Positions 28,791 through 36,917 of a DNA stretch of 64,000 bases are shown here, one piece after another (positions within the stretch are counted from its first letter, which is position 1; the number at the start of each line of letters is the position of its first letter). Origin of the DNA: Bacteroides ilei. Lineage in GTDB: Bacteria > Bacteroidota > Bacteroidia > Bacteroidales > Bacteroidaceae. The notes under the pieces are model-generated. The model was not told where the DNA came from. It worked only from the letters and a program-made list of their open reading frames with translations, and searched no databases. The position numbers and the translations under genes were made by a program. The DNA lies in the NCBI RefSeq assembly GCF_900128495.1, contig NZ_LT635801.1, positions 2,878,691-2,942,690 on the forward strand, given 5' to 3'.

Positions 28791-29849
28791 ATGACTCCCA
28801 ATCAGAAAGTACTCCTTGGAATGAGTGGAGGAACCGACAGTTCGGTTGCCGCACTGCTCCTGCAGGATGCCGGATACGAAGTGACCGGTATCACCTTCCG
28901 TTTTTATGAAAAAGACGGAAACACCGAGTACCTGGACGATGCCCGGGAACTTTGCAGACGTCTAGGCATCCGCCATATCACTTACGACGTAAGACAAGAA
29001 TTCCAGCAACGGATTATCCGGTATTTCATCGACGAATACATGAAGGGAAGAACCCCGGTGCCCTGCACCCTATGCAACAACTACCTGAAATGGCCTCTAT
29101 TGCGACAGATAGCCGATACCGAGGGCATCTATCACTTTGCAACCGGACACTATGTACAGAAAAAACGGATAGACGGTTTCTGGCATATCCTGTGTGGAGC
29201 CGACCCCGATAAGGACCAGTCGTTCTTCCTATGGGGCCTGCCACAAGATATCATGGAACGGATGTTACTTCCGATGGGGAAACTGACAAAAACCCATGTA
29301 CGCGAAATCGCTTCCGAAAGAGGATTTACAAAAGCAGCCCGCAAACGGGATAGTCTTGGTGTATGCTTCTGCCCTATGGATTACCGTACTTTCCTGCGCA
29401 ACCATGTCCCGGCCGGACAACTGACGTCAGGCCATTTCTATGATGAGCAAGACAATGTTATCGGTACACATGAAGGATATCCGTTCTATACCATCGGACA
29501 GAGGAGGGGATTGGGTATCTACCAGAACAAGGCCTTGTTTGTCAAAGAGATTCTCCCGAAGGAAAACAAAGTTATTATCAGCGACCGGCTGCAGAACCTG
29601 GAAAAGAATGAAATATGGCTCACCGACTGGAACATCATCAATCCTGCAGCCCTTTTGGGAAAAGACGATGTCATCCTGAAAATCCGCTATCGGAAACAGG
29701 CCAACCGCTGCACAGTTACAGAACAGCCCGACGGACGCCTGCACATCCGGCTTCATGAACCGCTGGCGGCTGTAGCTCCCGGCCAGGCAGCAGCCTTTTA
29801 CTGGGGGAATGTAGTGCTTGGGGGAGGTATTATCCAATCGGCCCAATAA
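28791..29849 (+). CDS. mnmA: tRNA-specific 2-thiouridylase
   Basis: Installs sulfur at position 2 of wobble U34 in tRNAs for Lys, Glu and Gln. The ATP-pyrophosphatase P-loop reads [12 protein letters not shown] (residues 10-21; Thr where Val is usual). The two catalytic cysteines are in [11 protein letters not shown] (about 100-110) and LGVCFC (about 190-195), and the tRNA-binding [14 protein letters not shown] motif is near 233-246. At 352 residues it is full length. Bacteroides commonly have two mnmA paralogues. mnmD, which acts on the same nucleotide, is 29 kb away. Expression may depend on read-through of the leader terminator. Confidence 0.92.
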   Translation: MTPNQKVLLGMSGGTDSSVAALLLQDAGYEVTGITFRFYEKDGNTEYLDDARELCRRLGIRHITYDVRQEFQQRIIRYFIDEYMKGRTPVPCTLCNNYLKWPLLRQIADTEGIYHFATGHYVQKKRIDGFWHILCGADPDKDQSFFLWGLPQDIMERMLLPMGKLTKTHVREIASERGFTKAARKRDSLGVCFCPMDYRTFLRNHVPAGQLTSGHFYDEQDNVIGTHEGYPFYTIGQRRGLGIYQNKALFVKEILPKENKVIISDRLQNLEKNEIWLTDWNIINPAALLGKDDVILKIRYRKQANRCTVTEQPDGRLHIRLHEPLAAVAPGQAAAFYWGNVVLGGGIIQSAQ

Positions 29850-29916
29850 TACGCATTTCTCTGACATTCCCGCTAGTTCTGCAAGTACACACCCCCATTC
29901 TTTCAGGGAAAAATGA

Positions 29917-30067
29917 TTATCCACACATACAATTAACAGGGTGCTAACTATCAGAAGTGTCATAAATTCCTAAATTTATGCTTTTTATACTACATAGAAA
30001 ATACTTTCCATATTTTTTCAACAGATATATCCACAAGTTTTCAACAACTCATCCACCCCAATCCACA
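29917..30067 (+). other. Cluster of DnaA-box-like sites in A+T-rich DNA
   Basis: Contains one exact TTATCCACA (29917-29925) and near matches ATATCCACA (30027-30035), TCATCCACC (30049-30057) and CAATCCACA (30059-30067), all in one orientation. An A+T-rich stretch (29940-30020) lies between the first and the others. The pattern resembles a replication-origin-type or DnaA-regulated region, but dnaA is not nearby and the last two sites have two mismatches. Confidence 0.35.
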
Positions 30068-30081
30068 CCTCGTAATAATTG

Positions 30082-30213
30082 TTATTTTACCCTACGGTTC
30101 AACTGGTTATTCGCCTTTTCCGGGCGTGACTTGCCCACACGCTTTCCACTGGCCTTTTTCTTACCGCCCTGTTTCGCCTTATAAGCAAAAGGATTTTTCT
30201 TGTTTACTACCAT
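30082..30213 (-). CDS. Small highly basic protein (43 residues)
   Basis: An ATG at 30213 opens a 43-residue frame beginning MVVNKKNPFAYKAKQGGKKK and ending NQLNRRVK, with about a third Lys or Arg and no hydrophobic segment. Codon use is ordinary for the window and a TATTTTTG -7-like element lies just upstream. The composition suggests RNA, ribosome or DNA binding, but the family is not recognised. It lies in the gap between mnmA and the split serine acetyltransferase gene, beside the DnaA-box-like cluster. Confidence 0.6.
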   Translation of the reverse strand: MVVNKKNPFAYKAKQGGKKKASGKRVGKSRPEKANNQLNRRVK

Positions 30214-30231
30214 ATCATTTCCATTTTATTG

Positions 30232-30239
30232 CAAAAATA
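30232..30239 (-). promoter_or_regulatory. -7-like element for small basic protein gene
   Basis: TATTTTTG on the reverse strand matches TAnnTTTG; the start would fall about 10 bases before the ATG at 30213. The -33 element is weak. Confidence 0.35.
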
Positions 30240-30304
30240 CGATTATAATCAACTCTTTATAAATAAAAACAGAAAGAAAAAGATAATATAGTCTGTAAAA
30301 TTAC

Positions 30305-30312
30305 TATTTTTG
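30305..30312 (+). promoter_or_regulatory. -7 element upstream of serine acetyltransferase gene
   Basis: TATTTTTG matches TAnnTTTG, 23 bases before the ATG at 30336; no good -33 element. Confidence 0.4.
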
Positions 30313-30335
30313 TCCACTTACAAAATGAAAACCTT

Positions 30336-30757
30336 ATGAATACATTCAATTACACACATATACTGACAAAGGCGGTAAGCGAGCTTTCCGACAGCAAATC
30401 ATATGAAGGTCTTTTCCACCAGTACAAGGAGGGAGAACCGCTTCCGTCGGGAAAATCACTCAGTCGTATAGTCGAACTGGCCAGAGAAATCCTTTTCCCC
30501 GGTTATTTCGGCAATTCCACCATCAACAGCCGTACCATCAACTACCATATAGGGGTCAATGTAGAAGAACTTTTTGAACTGCTGGTAGAACAGATACAGG
30601 CCGGACTATGTTTCGGAGAAGAAAACAATCCTCATAAGGAAGAAGAATCCCCTTGCAGAACTTCCGCAGCAAACATTGCGGCCCAGTTCATCAGTCGCCT
30701 GCCTGAACTCCGCAAAATATTGGCAACAGATGTAGAAGCCGCATATTACGGTGATCC
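30336..30757 (+). pseudogene. Serine O-acetyltransferase, 5' part (split by IS66-type element)
   Basis: Encodes the N-terminal helical domain (about 140 residues, including INYHIGVNVEELFELLVEQ) of the long serine acetyltransferase type that makes O-acetylserine for cysteine synthesis. It stops shortly after entering the insertion at 30758. Joining base 30757 to 33366 (one target-duplication copy removed) restores an uninterrupted frame of 298 residues, reading [20 protein letters not shown] across the junction. The gene was therefore intact before insertion. The catalytic hexapeptide domain lies in the 3' part, so this fragment alone cannot be active. Confidence 0.9.
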
Positions 30758-30842
30758 GTAAGCATTCGAAGAAATGCACCTTTTACATTTTGAGGTTTGG
30801 TTGTAGCTTTGCGGCAGTGAATACAATCAAACCTCAATTATT

Positions 30843-31166
30843 ATGAACAGACAAGAATTTGAAGAATTAGAATTGCAGGTGCAACAAAGCGAGCTGCCGT
30901 TGAAGTCGTACCTTCAACAGATAGGTGTAAGTTATTCAACCTATCACTACTGGCGTAGAAAATGTTCCGTTGACAGGAGCAGTATCAAACACGAGTTGGC
31001 TCCTATCAGTTTTAAACAGGCATTTACGGAGTCTTCCCAAGAAGAACAATTGCCGCATGGTGTTGCGCTGCTGTTTCCCAATGGACTTCGTGCCCACTTC
31101 GGGAGCGGTTCTGAAGATTTGCTGAAGGAAATATTTACCCAAAGTCTTCGAAACGGTCATGTTTAA
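30843..31166 (+). CDS. tnpA: IS66 accessory protein TnpA
   Basis: A 107-residue small protein with an N-terminal helix-turn-helix-like segment (LKSYLQQIGVSYSTYHYWRR, about residues 20-39), as in IS66 TnpA proteins. Required with TnpB for transposition in characterised IS66 elements; exact role unknown. Its 3' end overlaps tnpB by 8 bases, indicating coupled translation. Confidence 0.88.
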   Translation: MNRQEFEELELQVQQSELPLKSYLQQIGVSYSTYHYWRRKCSVDRSSIKHELAPISFKQAFTESSQEEQLPHGVALLFPNGLRAHFGSGSEDLLKEIFTQSLRNGHV

Positions 31167-31527
31167 CCTGAACGACACGATGCGCTACTTCCTGTGTCCT
31201 GGCAGGACAGATATGCGCAAGGGTATCAGTTCGCTATGCGGAGTGGTACATGAGAAAATGAACAGTGAAGTGAGGAACGGTGATGTCTTCATCTTCATCG
31301 GTTCCAGCCGCAGGCTAATGAAACTCCTTCATGCCGAAGACGGAGGTATGGTAATGTATGTAAAACGTCTGGAGGCCGGTCGCTTCAAGTTGCCGGAGTA
31401 TGATCCCAAATCAAACAGCTATCCCATGGAGTGGCGCGATCTGGTGATGATGGTTGAAGGAATACAGGAAAACCCGGAACAGAGGCTCCGGCGGTTAAGA
31501 GCCGAACGTAAGGAATACCATGTATAA
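31159..31527 (+). CDS. tnpB: IS66 accessory protein TnpB
   Basis: A 122-residue protein of the IS66 Orf2/TnpB family. Typical opening MFNLNDTMRYFLCPGRTDMR and the core GDVFIFIGSSRRLMKLL and EWRDLVMMVEGI motifs are present. Starts inside tnpA. The same order and overlap are found in the second IS66-type element in this window. Confidence 0.93.
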   Translation: MFNLNDTMRYFLCPGRTDMRKGISSLCGVVHEKMNSEVRNGDVFIFIGSSRRLMKLLHAEDGGMVMYVKRLEAGRFKLPEYDPKSNSYPMEWRDLVMMVEGIQENPEQRLRRLRAERKEYHV

Positions 31528-31559
31528 CATGTTTTTATGTGAGTAAACTTTGGATATTG

Positions 31560-31590
31560 TTGCATAATTCACTGTTAATTAGTATATTTA
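31560..31590 (+). promoter_or_regulatory. Internal promoter-like element before tnpC (IS66 copy 1)
   Basis: TTG (31560-31562), 20 bases, TATATTTA (31583-31590), a one-mismatch TAnnTTTG. The stretch TTAGTATATTTACAT is shared with the second, otherwise diverged IS66-type element at the same position, which supports function. Confidence 0.45.
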
Positions 31591-31613
31591 CATCATTAAA
31601 AGAAGTATAGACA

Positions 31614-33239
31614 ATGGAAGAAAAAGAAATTTTACTCAAGACGATAGAAGGGCTGAATGCCTCTATAGCCTCATTGTCTACTACTAATAAGAATCAATCC
31701 GAACAGATAAAAAATCTGCAGGAACGTATCAAGGAGTTGACGGCTCAGGTCGCATGGCTGAACCGTCAGCTCTTTGGTCGTAAATCGGAGAAACTTCGCG
31801 TATATGATCCTAATATGCCAGATCTCTTTGCCGACGAGTTTTCCGGACTCCGGCAGCAGGCGGAAGAAAAGCGGGACGAGGCTGTGGAAAAGATTGAGAA
31901 GGAATCGGTGGAAGACGTAAAACGAAATCGTCAGAACCGCAAAATGATAGAGGACTTGCCCGTATTGGAAACCGATACAATAGAACCGAAAGGCGTAGAC
32001 TTGTCTTTATACCGTAGAATAGGCGAAGAGATAACAAAAGTCGTCAAACACAAGCCGGGAATGCTTTACGTCAAGGTGATCATCCGTCCCAAATATGCTC
32101 TCAAGGATAGTACCCTGCTTCCTCCGGCCGGACAGAAAGGCGTAGAGATAGCTCCCATGCCGCTGATGCCGGTCGACAAGTGCATTGCTGACACCAGCCT
32201 GCTTGCCGAGATACTGCTTCAGAAGTATGAATATCATGTCCCGTTCTACCGTCAGATACAGCAATACCGCCATCTTGGAATGAAAGGCCTTACCGAAAGT
32301 ACACTGGACGGCTGGTTCAAGAAAACCGTGGAACTGCTTAAGCCTCTGTATGAAGAACTCAAATGGGAAGTCTTCTCCTGTGACTATGTACAGGCGGATG
32401 AAACTACAGTTCCGGTCATTAACAGAGAAAAACACAGAGCCGACAAGGAATATCTCTGGATGGTAAGATCAGTCATGGAGAAACTGGTCATCTTCCATTA
32501 CGACGGGGGATCACGGGCCGGAGCGGTCATCGAATCCCTGGCAAATCACTATCACTTCAAGGGATATCTTCAATGTGACGGTTTTGCAGGTTATGAAACA
32601 GCCTTCAAGACCAACCCCGACGTGCGGCTACTCAACTGCCTGGTGCATATACGCCGTCATTTTGAGCAGGCTTTGGATGAAAACAGGGAGATGGCGCAAC
32701 ATGCACTGACTCAGATACAGCATATCTATAAAATAGAACGCCAGTGTGACGAAGCCGGCCTGTCATATGATGAGCGCAGACAGACGCGTCAGGAACTGTC
32801 CAGGCCAATCATGGAGGCAATGAAGGTATGGATGGAGACAGAAGGAATTAAATACAGTCCAAGTTCTTTGACAGGCAAGGCCATAACATATGCCTATACC
32901 AAATGGGATAATATTATGAGATGTCTGGACGATGGCCGCCTGTACTGGGACAACAATCTGGCGGAAAATGTCCAACGGCCCATCACTCTGAGCAGAAAAA
33001 ATTTTCTCTTCTGTGGTAATCACGAAGCTGCGGTTAATATGTCTGTCATATGTTCTCTGCTGGCCACATGTAAGGCGCACGGGGTAAATCCCAGGGTATA
33101 CCTGAACGATGTTATCGCACAAATGCCTTATCACAAAAAGGCAACCCAAGAAGAACTTTTGAATCTACTTCCACATAAATGGAAGTTGAAACATCCGGAA
33201 TGTGTACTGACAAGGCAAAAGGAGGAATCTTGTAACTGA
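31614..33239 (+). CDS. tnpC: IS66 transposase TnpC
   Basis: 541-residue DDE transposase. An N-terminal coiled coil (about 1-45) leads into the IS66 zinc-finger/TnpC N-terminal part with WLNRQLFGRKSEK, then the catalytic domain: Asp in QADETTVPVI, Asp in QCDGFAGYE and Glu in DNNLAENVQRP. The C-terminal IS66 tail ends near HKWKLKHPE. Length is normal, so the element looks intact. Confidence 0.95.
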   Translation: MEEKEILLKTIEGLNASIASLSTTNKNQSEQIKNLQERIKELTAQVAWLNRQLFGRKSEKLRVYDPNMPDLFADEFSGLRQQAEEKRDEAVEKIEKESVEDVKRNRQNRKMIEDLPVLETDTIEPKGVDLSLYRRIGEEITKVVKHKPGMLYVKVIIRPKYALKDSTLLPPAGQKGVEIAPMPLMPVDKCIADTSLLAEILLQKYEYHVPFYRQIQQYRHLGMKGLTESTLDGWFKKTVELLKPLYEELKWEVFSCDYVQADETTVPVINREKHRADKEYLWMVRSVMEKLVIFHYDGGSRAGAVIESLANHYHFKGYLQCDGFAGYETAFKTNPDVRLLNCLVHIRRHFEQALDENREMAQHALTQIQHIYKIERQCDEAGLSYDERRQTRQELSRPIMEAMKVWMETEGIKYSPSSLTGKAITYAYTKWDNIMRCLDDGRLYWDNNLAENVQRPITLSRKNFLFCGNHEAAVNMSVICSLLATCKAHGVNPRVYLNDVIAQMPYHKKATQEELLNLLPHKWKLKHPECVLTRQKEESCN

Positions 33240-33267
33240 TATAAATTGTAACATATGGGTTCAACAA

Positions 33268-33316
33268 AACAATAGCGGCTGATACTATTAGGTTCATAGT
33301 GACAGTCGCTATTGTT
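33268..33316 (+). terminator. Hairpin downstream of tnpC inside IS66 copy 1
   Basis: AACAATAGCG (33268-33277) pairs with CGCTATTGTT (33307-33316) around a long loop. A hairpin lies at the equivalent position in the second IS66-type element, so it may be a conserved 3' feature. Confidence 0.45.
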
Positions 33317-33357
33317 GTATATAAAGGTTTAATACCTGTAGTTGGCCGAATACTTAC

Positions 33358-33840
33358 GGTGATCCGGCAGCTACATGCTTCGGCGAAATTATCTGCTGTT
33401 ACCCGATTATCCGTGCCGTCACAAACTACCGTATCGCACATGAACTGTATATCCTGAATGTACCGCTTATCCCCCGTATCATCACCGAAATGGCTCATTC
33501 CGAAACCGGAATTGACATTCATCCCGGAGCCAGAATCGGCCATCATTTCACCATCGACCATGGTACCGGCGTAGTTATCGGCGCAACCTGTATCATCGGC
33601 AACAATGTCAAATTATATCAAGGTGTAACATTAGGGGCAAAAAGTTTCCCGTTGGACGAAAACGGCAATCCGATCAAAGGTATTCCCCGACATCCGATTC
33701 TGGAAGACGACGTCATCGTCTACTCCAACGCAACCATACTGGGACGCATCACAATCGGTAAAGGCGCAACAATCGGCGGCAATATCTGGGTTACGGAAAG
33801 CGTTCCCGCCGGAGCACGTATTGTACAGCGGCGGGAATAG
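33358..33840 (+). pseudogene. Serine O-acetyltransferase, 3' part (split by IS66-type element)
   Basis: Carries the left-handed beta-helix catalytic domain: [21 protein letters not shown] with the active His, [21 protein letters not shown] and the hexapeptide repeats ending in IVQRRE. In the intact gene these follow residue 141. The fragment lacks its N-terminal domain; translation could restart at an internal ATG (33490), leaving only about 116 residues. The first 8 bases are the right copy of the target duplication. Confidence 0.92.
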
Positions 33841-33875
33841 GTTACCTTTTATGGGTTTCTTACACATTCCTAATA

Positions 33876-36800
33876 TTATCGATATACTGCTTTCAATAAA
33901 TTCAATAATAATTGCTGTCCCACAATATTGGCTTTATTCTCTCTGGTGGTATTGAATGTATTCATTGATTCATTCATACCATCCGGATCGACAGCTTCTG
34001 AATAAGGCTTGACATCCTTGATACAAGCAGGAATATCCAACGTCGTAATTATCACCTTTCCTCTTCCCGCTGGAATTTGAACCAATGCCGAATAGATTTC
34101 CTTACGATGGTCGGATACACACCCCACAAATATATCACCGTTGGCACAGCGCAAGCCGATACGACGACGGTTATAAGTAGCAAAACACTGATACTCCCAA
34201 TTGAACACACAATCGGAAGGCAATCCTTCGAAGAACAGACTTTCGCGGTTAAAGAAATTACCTCCATACCAAGACTTGCCCAAGACTTTGGACCCTCTAT
34301 AATCGAGTACTTCCTTATCGCATAAGAATTCAGCCCAACGTTCCGGATTATCAACAATAATCAAGGTATGCCCTTTATATACCCATTCCATGATTTCACT
34401 GATACCACTCCCCCATTGCTGCGGTTCAAAGGCACCTACCAACAAATAATCCCCTTTCGGAGTACCACTATGGTAGGCAGGAAGATCAAGACCTACATTC
34501 TTCATGAAGTTGGACAAAGTACCTGTTGTATCGGCAATCATACCATTAGCCGTAACTCCTTTAGTATTCAAAGCGACAATAAATAACCGATCAGTTCCTT
34601 TGACTACAACCTTATTTCCCTTCAAAAGTTCAGCCTCAACACTTGCATATCCAGCCTGTTTAGGAACAATCTTCCAACCAGTAAACAAACACTGACCATA
34701 ATCAGAGCCGCCTTTCACTGAGATCATCTTGGTATAAGTTTTGAGAATATTTCCGGCATCATCTTTCAATGTCAAACGTAACTTGTACCTACCTTTCAGA
34801 TTCTTTTCATTAACAATATAGACATCTACAGTCGTCGTATCACGTACAGACAATACCTTCCGGTTCATTTTGACAGCCAGATACAGAGGCTGGTTATAAT
34901 AAGCCATCACCTTCGGGTCTCCCTTCGGATAACGATAATTGTCGACAACCCCTGAATGATTTTCCAATTTCATACTCTCCCAACCATTAATGGCATAAGC
35001 ATCGACTGTATTTGAGATGCGGATATTTTCAATAGAACGTCCCTGATAATAGAATGATACATTACCCATAGAACGAGTCAGACTGTCTACTGTCGGGAAA
35101 GCTTTAGAAAAGCCACGTTCTTTCAAGAATTGATCATAAGCTTCATACCACTTCAAATAATCATCGGCTTCCCAGCCAGACAATTTGTTATCTGCCAGAA
35201 TCTCTTTCCGGATTAATTCCAGGCGAGGAGGTGTACCGATAGCACCATCCTCTCCCCAATACACAATTTCATCCTTATGATTGGAAAAACGATGATAATT
35301 ATCTTTGCCTAAATAAAGATTATCATGATAACAACCCGGTCCTCCTGCATGATGGCGGTCGTACCATCCATAGTCATAGAAAGTGGTATCATTCGGCATC
35401 AAATGAAGCTTGAAATGGGCATTCGGCTCATTCTCCGGATTATTTCCGTTGCATGAGTTGTATGTCATAATACGAGTCGGATCCAGTTTGTGTCCCATTC
35501 TCATCTGGTCGTAATCCTGTTTCTGCGGATCTGCCCCACGTTCGTTATGCAGATTATAGATAACCAGCGACGGATGACTCCGGTCACGCTTGATCATACG
35601 GGCCAGTTTCTCATTGCGGTATTTCATGTAAAAATCGGTCTGTATCGTTCCATCATCAAAGCGGTTAGCAGGATATTGGTTCCCTCCCGGCTCCTCAAAA
35701 TAAAGCAATCCCAACTTATCGGCATAATCCAAAACTTGCGTACAACCAATGGTACGATGGAAATTCAACATATTCAATCCTAATTTCTTGGCAGTCTGAA
35801 CCTGACGTTTGGCCAATTTATCGGAAGGGGCAATACCATTGTTCGGCCAGAAGCCCCAAGAAATGGCAGTGCGCAAAACCATACGCTTGCCATTCAGATA
35901 GAATTGCTTGTCACCTTTCACATCCCGGACTTCGAACCAACGGAAGCCAAAACGTTGACAATAGACATCATCACCTAAAGACACATACAAATCATATAAG
36001 TTAGGGTCATCCACACTCCATAATTTAGCGTGGGGCAAAGATATCTGATAAGTTTTTGTATTGTCCCCGTTCCCAAGCCTGACTGTTCCCATGTCTTTCC
36101 GGTAAACCGACTTGCCCGTTTTATGTTCCTTAATTTCAAGAACCAACGGACGGGTTGTCTGTTCTCCTGCGACATTGCAAGCTGTTACATCAACTTCAAT
36201 CTTGTGAGGGTCAGGCTGATTCTTGACAAACACATCATCAACATAAACCTTATCGGTAGCAACAAGTTCGACATTCCCTGTTATACCACCAAAGCCATGC
36301 GACGGGTTGGTAAAATAATCTCCCCAACTATAAATCTGTGAATCCTTCCAGTTGAAATTACCGTTCGGGTCGGTTATACGGAATGCAATTTCATTTTCTT
36401 GTCCCGGCACCAGACTATCCGACAGATCTACATCAAACGGGGTACTGTTGACCAAGTCATAGGCCACCAATTTCCGGTTGACAAAAATCTCGGCTCTGAA
36501 GCGGACAGAACCGACCTTCATGACAATATGTTTTCCTTTCCAACTGGCAGGAACATTCACCTTAGTATCAAACCAAGAAACACCTACATAGTTACCGGTA
36601 ACTCCGAAAGTCTGACCATTGTATCCCCATAGATATTCCTCTACTGTAGCTGGAAGATTAACTCCAGATTTATCCGGATGTTCCAACAATTGCCAGCCAC
36701 CGGTCGGGATATTAACAGGCAATGATGAGATATCAACAGGGGGAAGATACAATTTATCCGTTCTCCACTCGGCAGCCTTATCCAGCGTAATGTTCCATGA

Positions 36801-36911
36801 ACAAGTCGAAAGATTCAAGTTCTGCCGTTCCGTGGCTTGAAGTGCCGGCATACCTCCCAAGGCTGCCAGCATAATCCAACAAGCATATTTTTTCCAATTA
36901 CTATTTATCAT
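33876..36911 (-). CDS. Glycoside hydrolase family 2 enzyme
   Basis: 1011-residue exported beta-glycosidase (signal peptide near 1-26). Domains in order: galactose-binding-like sugar-binding domain (about 70-215), Ig-like domain (about 220-325), GH2 TIM barrel (about 330-640), then beta-rich C-terminal domains. Acid/base Glu near 457 in IYNLHNERGAD and nucleophile Glu near 550 in VYWGEDGAIG. Substrate (galactose, glucuronic acid or mannose) cannot be decided. Last gene of the sigma/anti-sigma/susC/susD locus, six bases after the GH31 stop, so probably in one operon with it. Confidence 0.88.
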   Translation of the reverse strand: MINSNWKKYACWIMLAALGGMPALQATERQNLNLSTCSWNITLDKAAEWRTDKLYLPPVDISSLPVNIPTGGWQLLEHPDKSGVNLPATVEEYLWGYNGQTFGVTGNYVGVSWFDTKVNVPASWKGKHIVMKVGSVRFRAEIFVNRKLVAYDLVNSTPFDVDLSDSLVPGQENEIAFRITDPNGNFNWKDSQIYSWGDYFTNPSHGFGGITGNVELVATDKVYVDDVFVKNQPDPHKIEVDVTACNVAGEQTTRPLVLEIKEHKTGKSVYRKDMGTVRLGNGDNTKTYQISLPHAKLWSVDDPNLYDLYVSLGDDVYCQRFGFRWFEVRDVKGDKQFYLNGKRMVLRTAISWGFWPNNGIAPSDKLAKRQVQTAKKLGLNMLNFHRTIGCTQVLDYADKLGLLYFEEPGGNQYPANRFDDGTIQTDFYMKYRNEKLARMIKRDRSHPSLVIYNLHNERGADPQKQDYDQMRMGHKLDPTRIMTYNSCNGNNPENEPNAHFKLHLMPNDTTFYDYGWYDRHHAGGPGCYHDNLYLGKDNYHRFSNHKDEIVYWGEDGAIGTPPRLELIRKEILADNKLSGWEADDYLKWYEAYDQFLKERGFSKAFPTVDSLTRSMGNVSFYYQGRSIENIRISNTVDAYAINGWESMKLENHSGVVDNYRYPKGDPKVMAYYNQPLYLAVKMNRKVLSVRDTTTVDVYIVNEKNLKGRYKLRLTLKDDAGNILKTYTKMISVKGGSDYGQCLFTGWKIVPKQAGYASVEAELLKGNKVVVKGTDRLFIVALNTKGVTANGMIADTTGTLSNFMKNVGLDLPAYHSGTPKGDYLLVGAFEPQQWGSGISEIMEWVYKGHTLIIVDNPERWAEFLCDKEVLDYRGSKVLGKSWYGGNFFNRESLFFEGLPSDCVFNWEYQCFATYNRRRIGLRCANGDIFVGCVSDHRKEIYSALVQIPAGRGKVIITTLDIPACIKDVKPYSEAVDPDGMNESMNTFNTTRENKANIVGQQLLLNLLKAVYR

Positions 36912-36917
36912 GATTCT

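Larger units (their letters stand above)
30758..33357 (+). mobile_element. IS66-family insertion sequence (2600 bp)
   Basis: Ends GTAAGCATTCG at 30758 and its imperfect inverse CGAATACTTAC finishing at 33357. Flanked by the 8-bp direct repeat GGTGATCC (30750-30757 and 33358-33365), the duplication size typical of IS66. Contains tnpA, tnpB and tnpC in order, all complete, so it is potentially active. Interrupts a serine acetyltransferase gene. Confidence 0.95.
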
